DNA of 64,000 nt from Paenibacillus baekrokdamisoli (GTDB taxonomy: Bacteria; Bacillota; Bacilli; Paenibacillales; Paenibacillaceae), in assembly GCF_003945345.1 (NCBI RefSeq), contig NZ_AP019308.1:496001-560000 (forward strand). The letters run 5' to 3'. Each line of letters starts with the position of its first letter. The first letter of the stretch is position 1. Under the pieces are notes generated by a model. That model was not told the origin of the DNA and made no database searches. It was given only the letters and a program-made list of their open reading frames with translations. Made by a program: the position numbers and the translations under genes. Below are positions 51,200-58,792 of the stretch, one piece after another.

Positions 51200-52776
51200 C
51201 CATGTTCATCTCCTTTGGTCGGATCCGGTTTCTGCCCGGGGGACTGCCGGTATTTGTTGCCGTCTCCGGATAAATGGGGGCGCGTGTTCAGCATCCAGAG
51301 TGGAGCTCTAATCAGTACGTCTTTCATATCACGGCCTTTCATCGGGGCCAACGGACTCAGGTACGGAACACCGAAAGAACGCAGCGTACAGAGATGAACG
51401 ACGATCATGATGACCCCAAGCATCAGGCCGAGCAATCCCAGCATACCGGCGAGGATCATAATGGGGAAACGCAGCAGCCTTAATGCAATCCCTGCGGTAT
51501 AGCGAGGGATCATAAAGGAGGCGGTCCCGGTAATCGCCACCACCATGACCATCGGCGCTGAAACGAGACCGGCTGAGGTCGCCGCTTGACCGATAACAAG
51601 GGCGCCGACAATACTGACGGCTGCGCCAATTTGCTTGGGAATCCTGGCACCTGCTTCACGTAACGCCTCGAAAGTAATCTCCATCAGCAAAGCCTCAACG
51701 AGTGCCGGAAACGGAATCTCTTCCCGCGACTTTGCAATACTGAGCAGGAGAGTGGTCGGAACCATCTCTTGATGGTACGTCAGGATCGCAACATAAGCCG
51801 AAGGAACCAGTAAGGCGACTCCAAAGAAAAAGTAACGCAACCAACGAATAGCGGTACCAACCACGAACCTTTGATAATAATCCTCAGGTGATTGCAATAA
51901 CGAAAAGAGGGTAGTCGGAGCTATCAGGATAAAGGGAGTACCGTCCACCAAAATGACTACACGGCCTTCCAATAGATTCGCAGTGGCCACATCAGGCCGT
52001 TCTGACGTCAAGAGTTGAGGAAAAGGGGAATAAGGATTATCCTCTATCAGTTCCTCGAGATACGCGCTTTCGAGCACACCGTCGATATCAATTCGCTGCA
52101 GCCGACTCGTAATCTCTTCGATCAGTGTATAGTCTGCAATACCCTCTATATAGGCGATGACGACCTGTGTTTGGGAATAGAGTCCGATTTTCATCGATTT
52201 CATTTTTAGCATCGGACTCTTAATCTTTCTTCTTAGGAGAGAGGTATTGACCGCTAATGTTTCCGTGAACCCTTCACGCGGACCCCGCACAACCGCTTCA
52301 GCCACCGGCTCTTCAATCCCGCGCTTTTCCCACTTGGCTAATCCTAAAGCGATGCCCTGCTGTTCCTGATCGATGAGGAGCACTGGGTTTCCGTTTGAAA
52401 TTTGTCCAATCACGTAGAGAACCGTTTTTACTTCCTTCCTACTGGAAACGGAGATCTTCGTTTGAAGAATCATATTCATATTGCCTTGTTCCGCCGCTGT
52501 CTCCTGCATGAGCGGGGTAAGTACATGCTGATCGATCAAATCTATATTCGACAGACCTTCTATATAAATAAGTACTGCTTTTGTTTTTCCCGCGATTAAA
52601 AAGTTGTGGATGACGACATCCGTGCAATTCGCATAGATGGCATACAAAACTTGCAAGTTTTCATTCAAATCCGTAGAGAGAGGGGGTTGTTGGTTAGTCG
52701 CCTGCTGCTCGTTATTCGATGGTTTACGCGAACTAGTTCTCAATAGGTTTTTGATTACTGTTTTAGAAAAGCGCAT
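51196..52776 (-). CDS. Spore germination receptor A subunit (GerA family)
   Basis: 526 residues. A hydrophilic N-terminus rich in Gln and Asn (NEQQATNQQPPLSTDLNENL) precedes the conserved domain: EAVVRGPREGFTETLAVNTSLLRRKIKSPMLKMKSMKIG, VVILVDGTPFILIAPTTLFSLLQSPEDYYQRF, several transmembrane helices and SFGVPYLSPLAPM before a charged tail. It is the first gene of a five-gene operon (A, B, B', C, small protein) that is separate from the B-A-C operon at 16.5 kb. Confidence 0.92.
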   Translation of the reverse strand: MRFSKTVIKNLLRTSSRKPSNNEQQATNQQPPLSTDLNENLQVLYAIYANCTDVVIHNFLIAGKTKAVLIYIEGLSNIDLIDQHVLTPLMQETAAEQGNMNMILQTKISVSSRKEVKTVLYVIGQISNGNPVLLIDQEQQGIALGLAKWEKRGIEEPVAEAVVRGPREGFTETLAVNTSLLRRKIKSPMLKMKSMKIGLYSQTQVVIAYIEGIADYTLIEEITSRLQRIDIDGVLESAYLEELIEDNPYSPFPQLLTSERPDVATANLLEGRVVILVDGTPFILIAPTTLFSLLQSPEDYYQRFVVGTAIRWLRYFFFGVALLVPSAYVAILTYHQEMVPTTLLLSIAKSREEIPFPALVEALLMEITFEALREAGARIPKQIGAAVSIVGALVIGQAATSAGLVSAPMVMVVAITGTASFMIPRYTAGIALRLLRFPIMILAGMLGLLGLMLGVIMIVVHLCTLRSFGVPYLSPLAPMKGRDMKDVLIRAPLWMLNTRPHLSGDGNKYRQSPGQKPDPTKGDEHG

Positions 52777-53086
52777 GGCTTATCTCCTCACCTCATTTCT
52801 ATCCATGTTCACCATAATGGGCAGCTTATATAACCTCATGAACTTAACTCTTCATATAAATTATACCCCTGAATTTTCCAGTAGGTTTAGGGAATCATCA
52901 TGAGCCTTCTATATATAAAAAAATTGACATTCAAACTATGGTCAGTTTGATTGTCAATTTTATCGTTAATCAGGTGCTTTGCACCTCATAAGGGGGAACC
53001 CGTTAACCTCAAAGGCGGAGCGTGTCGTTAGACCTCATTGATAACATCCGAAGCGGTCATGCAATCCAAGATGGTTGTCGATCCAT
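52777..53086. other. Intergenic region with an AT-rich inverted repeat
   Basis: No gene is seen. The main feature is the inverted repeat at 52921-52960; TTATATAA and similar AT-rich stretches nearer the germination operon may hold its forespore promoter, which I could not place with confidence. Confidence 0.5.
52921..52960. repeat. 17-bp inverted repeat
   Basis: AAATTGACATTCAAACT (52921-52937) and AGTTTGATTGTCAATTT (52944-52960) pair with one mismatch around a 6-bp loop, with A and T tracts outside. It may be a bidirectional terminator between the MFS and germination transcripts, or an operator. Confidence 0.7.
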
Positions 53087-54457
53087 CTATTCTTGACTAA
53101 TCGACCTTATTAGTGCAATTCGACTACTTGCGAACAAACTCATTAGTATTAACAAGAGATGGAATCCCATCGTAACAATCAATCCAGATTGCATCGTCAT
53201 TCCTGCAGCTTGACTAACAACAAGGATGGCACCACCTATACCGATGACCACACCCGGTGTAAAAGAATCTGCAAATTGCAGATTCGCGGAAGTCTCGCCA
53301 GCCCCATCTGCTTGAGTATGAGCAAATGCCACTGCACCGCTAGTTGGATGCGCCAATCCCATTCCGATTCCCGCTATGATTTGTCCAATGACAGCAAAGC
53401 CAATCGTTACAGCTGGAATCCAAAACACGATTGAAAATCCAACTATTAGCAGCAGCACACCCAGGACAATTCTTTTATTTCGCCCATGACCTTGGTCTGC
53501 TGAATCCCATCGGCCTTGCATATAGGCAAAGACACACCAGCTTAGTGCTGCGCTGGCTACTATTAATCCGGCCTGAGCGGGCGTTGTACCTTTCACATTG
53601 ATTAGAGCTAATACCAAGAAATTCTGTGTGCTGATATATGCGGCGAAGAACAGTCCTCGTGCTGCAAGAATAGCTGGCATACCTCTTCGGAATGTAAGAG
53701 TTCCCCTAGGCAGCAGCTTGCGCAGTGGTTGTGCCATTAACGCTAGTCCAGCAATGACTAAGACAATCCCCGTAATTTTCGGCAGCATACCAAGACCAAC
53801 TAAGAAAATCCCAGTACCAATCGTTAATAATACGGCCATCCATGTAGCGGTGGCTCCGCTTCCCTCTTGTGAACCCTGTGCCCTTAATTTCCTGAAGGCC
53901 GGTAAACTGAGAAGTGCTGATACGATCAGAATCGGTAATATTCCCCAGAAAACAAACCGCCAAGACCACTGTTCTGCAATAATGCCTGCGACGTAGGGAC
54001 CAAGCATGGACGGAAGAACATAGGCAGTACCGAATGCTCCAAGTATCTTTGCGCGTAATTCATCGGGATAACTTAACGATATCGCAGTGTAAACGCAAGT
54101 CATCATAGCACCGGCACCTAGACCCTGCATCGCTCGTGCCACTATCATCATCCACATGTCGCTTGCAGTCGCTGCAACGATCAGCCCCGCGATAAACAAA
54201 AGAAGTGCGAAAGTAAACGGTGCTGCTGGTCCTTGTCGATCAATGATACGGCCAACGACCAAGGTGCCAATAATCTGGGCAAGCAGATAAGTGCTGAATA
54301 TCCAACCAAACAGATCAATTCCATTCAAGTCGCCAGCGATGGAAGGTGCGATCGTAGTGACTGCTAAGCCTTCGAATCCAACTGCCATCACGGAGAGAAT
54401 AATTCCTATCGATAGTGCAAAATAACGCGGGCTGAAAATACTTTGATGATTAGACAT
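53087..54457 (-). CDS. MFS efflux transporter
   Basis: 456 residues with 12-14 hydrophobic helices. Typical segments are LAVTTIAPSIAGDLNG, FSTYLLAQIIGTLVVGRIIDRQGPAAPF (motif A-like) and VARAMQGLGAGAMMTCVYTAISLSYP (motif C-like). It belongs to the drug/proton antiporter group. GGAGGCC lies upstream of the ATG. The SufR-like regulator is divergent, 168 bp away, with direct repeats between, so it probably controls this gene. Confidence 0.88.
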   Translation of the reverse strand: MSNHQSIFSPRYFALSIGIILSVMAVGFEGLAVTTIAPSIAGDLNGIDLFGWIFSTYLLAQIIGTLVVGRIIDRQGPAAPFTFALLLFIAGLIVAATASDMWMMIVARAMQGLGAGAMMTCVYTAISLSYPDELRAKILGAFGTAYVLPSMLGPYVAGIIAEQWSWRFVFWGILPILIVSALLSLPAFRKLRAQGSQEGSGATATWMAVLLTIGTGIFLVGLGMLPKITGIVLVIAGLALMAQPLRKLLPRGTLTFRRGMPAILAARGLFFAAYISTQNFLVLALINVKGTTPAQAGLIVASAALSWCVFAYMQGRWDSADQGHGRNKRIVLGVLLLIVGFSIVFWIPAVTIGFAVIGQIIAGIGMGLAHPTSGAVAFAHTQADGAGETSANLQFADSFTPGVVIGIGGAILVVSQAAGMTMQSGLIVTMGFHLLLILMSLFASSRIALIRSISQE

Positions 54458-54498
54458 TAATATTAGGCCTCCAAAAACAGTTTTTATATGTACACAAC

Positions 54499-54510
54499 GT
54501 ATCCGGATAC
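54499..54510. promoter_or_regulatory. Perfect 12-bp palindrome in the MFS/regulator gap
   Basis: GTATCCGGATAC is a perfect palindrome in otherwise AT-rich sequence upstream of the MFS gene; a candidate operator. Confidence 0.45.
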
Positions 54511-54513
54511 TTA

Positions 54514-54569
54514 GTAAACATATTTATTTATAAAGTAAACATACATGGTATCTTTGACTTTGTAAACAT
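54514..54569 (+). promoter_or_regulatory. Three GTAAACAT direct repeats
   Basis: Exact copies lie at 54514-54521, 54535-54542 and 54562-54569, with start-to-start distances of 21 and 27 bp. They fill the gap between the divergent MFS and SufR-like genes and are candidate binding sites for the regulator. Confidence 0.6.
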
Positions 54570-54625
54570 TTATATTTAAAATGTAGAGAGAGGTGCAGAT
54601 CCATTACGTATGAAGGGGGAGCCAA

Positions 54626-55309
54626 ATGAATCGGAATGAAACGAATAAGGATTCCTCAACTCGAACCCGAAGAGGGATCATTGATCTTCTCAAGCAGCAG
54701 GGAGCGATGGATGTCATGGCACTGTCCTCTGAATTCTCGCTATCTGGGATGGCTATTCGTCAGCATTTAAATGCCCTGCAAGATGAAGGGTTAGTAACCT
54801 ATGAAGAAGAAGCCCGTCCTATGGGGCGGCCGGCGAAGCTATGGAGACTAACTCCCGCGGCTAATCGATTCTTCCCAAGCGGGTATTCAGAGTTGTCGGT
54901 TAGTCTGATTGATTCGATGAGAGAGGCCTTCGGAAATACGGGGTTAGACAAGCTGCTGGCTGTACGCAACAAGAATATGCAAGAGCAATATCAGCAGCAA
55001 CTTGGCAGCTTATCAAGTGTAAGGGGAAAGCTGGAGAAACTAGCCGATATTCGGACCAATGAAGGCTATATGGCAGAGGTTCAGGATCAAGACGATGGGA
55101 GTCACTTGTTGATTGAGAAGCATTGTCCGATCTGCGAGGCTGCCGCTGCCTGTAAAGGGTTATGTGCGAATGAGTTGAAGCTATTCCGGAGTATTCTTGG
55201 AGATCATGTTCTTATTGAACGGGAAGAGCATATTTTATCGGGGGGAAGGCACTGTGTATACAGAGTTATGGAAGCCGAACAAGTCCAAGATACAAAAATG
55301 CCAGTATAA
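54626..55309 (+). CDS. SufR-like winged-helix regulator (paralogue)
   Basis: 227 residues. The winged helix is DVMALSSEFSLSGMAIRQHLNALQDEGLVTYEEEARPMGRPAKLWRLT, and the C-terminal domain has cysteines in HCPICEAAAACKGLCANEL and HCVYRV. Compared with the protein at 23.7 kb, the SEC motif is changed to EEH, so the cysteine set differs in detail and an Fe-S cluster is less certain. GGGGGAG precedes ATG 54626. It is divergent from the MFS gene and likely regulates it. Confidence 0.85.
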   Translation: MNRNETNKDSSTRTRRGIIDLLKQQGAMDVMALSSEFSLSGMAIRQHLNALQDEGLVTYEEEARPMGRPAKLWRLTPAANRFFPSGYSELSVSLIDSMREAFGNTGLDKLLAVRNKNMQEQYQQQLGSLSSVRGKLEKLADIRTNEGYMAEVQDQDDGSHLLIEKHCPICEAAAACKGLCANELKLFRSILGDHVLIEREEHILSGGRHCVYRVMEAEQVQDTKMPV

Positions 55310-55498
55310 CTTAATTTGAGTATTATTTATAGATCTACAGTAAACGGACGGTCACTCCACGAGATTGCTGTCCCTTTTTTGTTTGAATCTTAAAATATCG
55401 AATATTAATTAGCAAAAGTTTGGGAGAATACCGGGATATTTTGGAGGTTATTGAATATTACCGCAGGCTTAAAATCTTTCATTCATAGGAGAGGTTCA

Positions 55499-56104
55499 AT
55501 GTTTAAATGGTTGAAAAAAAATCGGAAGATAACGATTCAAGAACAACAAAACAAACTCAGAGAAATTGGCGTAAATCTTAAAGAGCATATAAGAATTGAT
55601 AAGTATCTGAATTTTGAAATATCCGACTATGAAAAAAGACCTTATTTGTTCTTGATGATGGCAATGGGGTCTGAAACAGAAGATGAAGATTCGCTGTTCA
55701 TAAGCGACGATGTTTGGTATTTCGATAGAGAATGTATTGAAGATAAAGGGGATTATATTCGGATCATAGAGCGAATATCAGAAATAGTAAAATTCGAAAT
55801 AACTATAGAGGACATTGATGATTATGTGAATATAGAAAATGAGCAAATATGGATTTCATTTAAGGTAAACGGAAATACGTACAAGTATGAGCTTGTTGTA
55901 AATTATGATTGGATGGATATTCGTATATTCGAAATATTTTCAGAATTATTAGAGCGATATGGAAGTGGAAAAAGATTCTATTTTTCTGATATAGATCAAA
56001 GCTTATTAGTAGTTGCTATTCAGAAAGAATATTATAAAGACTTAAATCAATTATTAAATATTTTTATTCCTGCGTACCTCGGAGAAGGCAGAACCAACAT
56101 TTGA
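55499..56104 (+). CDS. Hypothetical acidic protein, AT-rich gene
   Basis: 201 residues, not recognised. The protein starts basic (MFKWLKKNRKITIQ) and then becomes strongly acidic (SETEDEDSLFISDDVWYFDRECIEDKGD, ITIEDIDDYVNIENEQIW). It has no membrane segment. AGGAGAGG at 55487-55494 selects ATG 55499. Codon use is much richer in A and T than the flanking genes, suggesting recent transfer. Acidic orphans of this size are often immunity proteins of polymorphic toxins, but no sequence motif proves this. Confidence 0.65.
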   Translation: MFKWLKKNRKITIQEQQNKLREIGVNLKEHIRIDKYLNFEISDYEKRPYLFLMMAMGSETEDEDSLFISDDVWYFDRECIEDKGDYIRIIERISEIVKFEITIEDIDDYVNIENEQIWISFKVNGNTYKYELVVNYDWMDIRIFEIFSELLERYGSGKRFYFSDIDQSLLVVAIQKEYYKDLNQLLNIFIPAYLGEGRTNI

Positions 56105-56173
56105 CCTCAGGTACGTGAATAGTAGCGCTTTAACTAAAATAGTTGTGTCTTTGTGCGGAAAGGGGCAGATCCT

Positions 56174-56764
56174 ATGTTAGTTGTCCATTGGTCACCAGTA
56201 AACAACTCAAAGAGCATATTAAAAAATGGAATAAAGAAAGAAACCAATGGTGTATATTGCTTCCCATTAACGGGTCATCAGTCATTAGATAGATGGTGGA
56301 TGAAAGCGTTAAAGAGATTTCGAAAAGATGGAAAAAGGTACAACGGATTTATCTTTAGATTACAGGAAAGAGATCTTCCAGCCTATTTTGGTCATTTTGT
56401 CGGACACACGACAAGTGATAAATTTGAAAAACCAATCCAAACATTAATAGAATTAGGTAAAGAAATAGAGGACACGATTATATGGCGAATCGGTGAGAGA
56501 GTTTTTTGGAACACCGCTGAATCATTCAATCATTTTGATGATTATTTAGAGCGTGGAAGAGCCGAAATGAGAGAAAACCCAAAGAAATATAAAGAGTCGT
56601 TAACCGACGCAGCATTTATGGAGTACATACTCGAAGACTATCAAATTGTATTAACGAATCGAATAACGGCTGACAGAATCATTCGTGTAATTCCGCCGAT
56701 GGAGGAATTTGGAAGAATTTTATATAAGAATAAGAAGCAGAAACCTTTTGCAGGTGAATTCTAA
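56174..56764 (+). CDS. Hypothetical protein with ART-like N-terminus, AT-rich gene
   Basis: 196 residues, not recognised with certainty. The N-terminus MLVVHWSPVNNSKSILKNGIKKETNGVYCFPLTG resembles the start of ADP-ribosyltransferase-fold proteins (DarT, KptA and similar: a His, then a NxxSILxxGI segment). The rest has no clear motif; a glutamate typical of ART catalysis cannot be fixed by eye. GAAAGGGG precedes ATG 56174. It lies 69 bp after another AT-rich orphan and shares its base composition. Confidence 0.6.
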   Translation: MLVVHWSPVNNSKSILKNGIKKETNGVYCFPLTGHQSLDRWWMKALKRFRKDGKRYNGFIFRLQERDLPAYFGHFVGHTTSDKFEKPIQTLIELGKEIEDTIIWRIGERVFWNTAESFNHFDDYLERGRAEMRENPKKYKESLTDAAFMEYILEDYQIVLTNRITADRIIRVIPPMEEFGRILYKNKKQKPFAGEF

Positions 56765-56959
56765 GGTGGATAACACTGCCAATGGAGGGGATTTTAATAT
56801 AAAGTCGAAATGTTAAAAGGATCGGCTGTTTCCAGGCTATACGCTTCCGAGGGACTCGGATAAGATATACTAATTCCGATTACTAGACTGCAACTTCGTT
56901 CACTTTTAATCGTCTATATATTTATCCAAATCCAATATATGGCGGGAGTGGACGGGAGA

Positions 56960-57073
56960 ATGCAGATCAATGCGAAGCGAATTCGTTCAAATACAGGAAA
57001 CAGGCTGTTCGCCTTCATGGCGATGACGGCCTTATTCATGTTTGCTGTAGGCTGCGACGAACCTTTTTTGTAA
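56960..57073 (+). CDS. Very short lipoprotein-like peptide, possibly a fragment
   Basis: 37 residues: MQINAKRIRSNTGNRLF, then AFMAMTALFMFAVGCDEPFL. The positively charged start, hydrophobic core and FAVGC lipobox form a complete lipoprotein signal, but only five residues follow the cysteine. GGGAG lies upstream. It may be a truncated lipoprotein gene or a tiny lipopeptide. Confidence 0.4.
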   Translation: MQINAKRIRSNTGNRLFAFMAMTALFMFAVGCDEPFL

Positions 57074-57112
57074 AGAACGCAATTTCAAATCATGATCATT
57101 AGAGGTGCATAA

Positions 57113-57637
57113 ATGCAAAGTTTATTGAGAGTAGTTCAACCATCTATTGATTATCGGGAAGTCTATCTTTCCTTCTATGAGGATTGGAAAAGCAGTGGAG
57201 AGGATATGGTACCCTGGGTTATAGAAAAGGAACCTACGAATTTCCAATCGATGATTGATTTTTTATATGAACAAGATAGCGAAGAGAAGCTCAAGAACGA
57301 TTGGGTTCCGCACTCCACCTATTGGTTAATGGATGAATCGAAGCAAGTGGTGGGTGCGGTGAACATCCGCCATCGTTTAAATGAGAAGTTGTTTAATAGC
57401 GGAGGTCATATCGGCTACGGAATTCGCCCCTCAGAACGACGTAAAGGCTATGCAACCTTTCTATTATCAGCGGCATTAGAAAAGACGAGAAACTTGGGAA
57501 TTAATAGAGTTCTCGTAGTATGTGATAAAGGGAATATAGGCTCTGAACGGACCATTATAAAAAATGGGGGTCAGTTTGAATCAGAGTTTGTTGAGGAAGA
57601 TGGCAATGTGGTTCGAAGATTCTGGATCGATCAATAG
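57113..57637 (+). CDS. GNAT family N-acetyltransferase
   Basis: 174 residues. The GNAT core is visible: VVGAVNIRHRLNEKLFNSGGHIGYGIRPSERRKGYATFLLSAALEKTRNLGINRVLVVCDKGNIGSERTIIKNGGQFESE, with the acetyl-CoA loop RRKGYA. Relatives include uncharacterised acetyltransferases of small amines or antibiotics. AGAGGTG precedes ATG 57113. It lies in the accessory stretch between AT-rich orphans and the Mesh1-like gene. Confidence 0.88.
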   Translation: MQSLLRVVQPSIDYREVYLSFYEDWKSSGEDMVPWVIEKEPTNFQSMIDFLYEQDSEEKLKNDWVPHSTYWLMDESKQVVGAVNIRHRLNEKLFNSGGHIGYGIRPSERRKGYATFLLSAALEKTRNLGINRVLVVCDKGNIGSERTIIKNGGQFESEFVEEDGNVVRRFWIDQ

Positions 57638-57686
57638 CAGACAGTGAAAAAGGCATTTTTAAATTTCTTCAGCCAGGAGGATATTC

Positions 57687-58106
57687 GTGGATATTACAAC
57701 CGCATTAATAATTGCAGCTACGGCACATAAAGGACAATATGATAAGGGCAATAAACCCTATATTTTACATCCATTAGCTGTTATGAATCGAGTACATACA
57801 CTGGAAGAAAAAATAGTCGCCATTCTGCATGATGTTGTTGAAGATACAAGTGTTACTTTGGAGGTATTAAGTGTTCAAGGATTCACGCCAGTTATGATTG
57901 ATGCCATCGATCGATTAACCAAAAGAGAGAGCGAAAGCTACATGGATTTTATACAAAGGGCAAAAGAAAATGAGATTTCTAGAAATGTCAAAATAGCAGA
58001 TATTCAAGAAAATATGGATTTATCAAGGCTAACTAAGCCAACTGATAAAGATCATGAGAGAGTGGAGAAATATCAAAAGGCATTACACGAATTAATGGTG
58101 GATTAG
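57687..58106 (+). CDS. Stand-alone HD hydrolase, Mesh1/SpoT-like
   Basis: 139 residues from GTG 57687 with GGAGGA upstream. The SpoT/Mesh1-type HD domain is seen: AATAHKGQYDKGNKPYILHPLAVMN, the HD pair in AILHDVVEDTSVT and RNVKIADIQENMDLSRL. No synthetase domain follows, so this fits a small alarmone hydrolase that would degrade (p)ppGpp or a related nucleotide. The activity is inferred from family motifs; some relatives act on NADPH or other nucleotides. Confidence 0.83.
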   Translation: MDITTALIIAATAHKGQYDKGNKPYILHPLAVMNRVHTLEEKIVAILHDVVEDTSVTLEVLSVQGFTPVMIDAIDRLTKRESESYMDFIQRAKENEISRNVKIADIQENMDLSRLTKPTDKDHERVEKYQKALHELMVD

Positions 58107-58145
58107 TTTTGTTTTCATAGGAAAAAGCGAGGAGATTCTTCTAAA

Positions 58146-58610
58146 ATGAAGCGAATGATCATCTTTCTATTAGTAGGCATCGTGCTAGTTTCCTGTTCGA
58201 ACCAGGATAAAGTTACTAAGGGAACAACGCTAACTACGATGCCTGATGGATTTAAACCTATACAGGTAGAGGTTATCCGGCTGGACCCCTTAAAGCAATT
58301 CAAAACCAGTGAATTCGCTAAGACAATTACAGCCAATAATCAAGTTGAAGGACTATTCAAGCTCATAACAGCGTTGCCTTTATTCCCAGAGGGATACGTA
58401 CATTGTCCAATGGACAACGGGGTTGAATATAAGCTTGCTTTTAAAGATGCAGAGGAGCAAATCATACCAGCAAAAGTAAGAGCGACCGGCTGTCAGCAGG
58501 TGGAGATTAACAATCAAATCTACTGGGGTCTGGGGTCAAACGGCATTGGTTTTATGAGTTTACTAATTGAAGCGTTGGGGCTGACAAGAGAAGAATTTAG
58601 GGGAACATAA
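58146..58610 (+). CDS. Lipoprotein of unknown function
   Basis: 154 residues. MKRMIIFLLVGIVLVSC is a lipoprotein signal with the cysteine at residue 17, followed by a polar, mostly beta-looking domain with two cysteines (VHCPMDNGVEY and ATGCQQVEI). GCGAGGAG precedes the ATG. Neighbours give no clue; not recognised. Confidence 0.75.
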   Translation: MKRMIIFLLVGIVLVSCSNQDKVTKGTTLTTMPDGFKPIQVEVIRLDPLKQFKTSEFAKTITANNQVEGLFKLITALPLFPEGYVHCPMDNGVEYKLAFKDAEEQIIPAKVRATGCQQVEINNQIYWGLGSNGIGFMSLLIEALGLTREEFRGT

Positions 58611-58621
58611 AACTAAGGATA

Positions 58622-58657
58622 AGGGGTTCTCACTTTGTTAAAAGGTGAGGGCTTTTT
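58622..58657 (+). terminator. Rho-independent terminator
   Basis: GTTCTCACTTT pairs with AAAGGTGAGGGC (several G-U pairs), followed by six T residues. Confidence 0.7.
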
Positions 58658-58792
58658 TCGTTTATCGCTTAGCCTTCTTATGTGTGCCCAGCATGGGCAC
58701 TATCTTATAAGTTAAAGAATTCCTAAGTCATTGACCGTAATCATTAACTAATCGTATACTTGGTGGAAATTAATGCCCGAGGGGGTCTAAGG

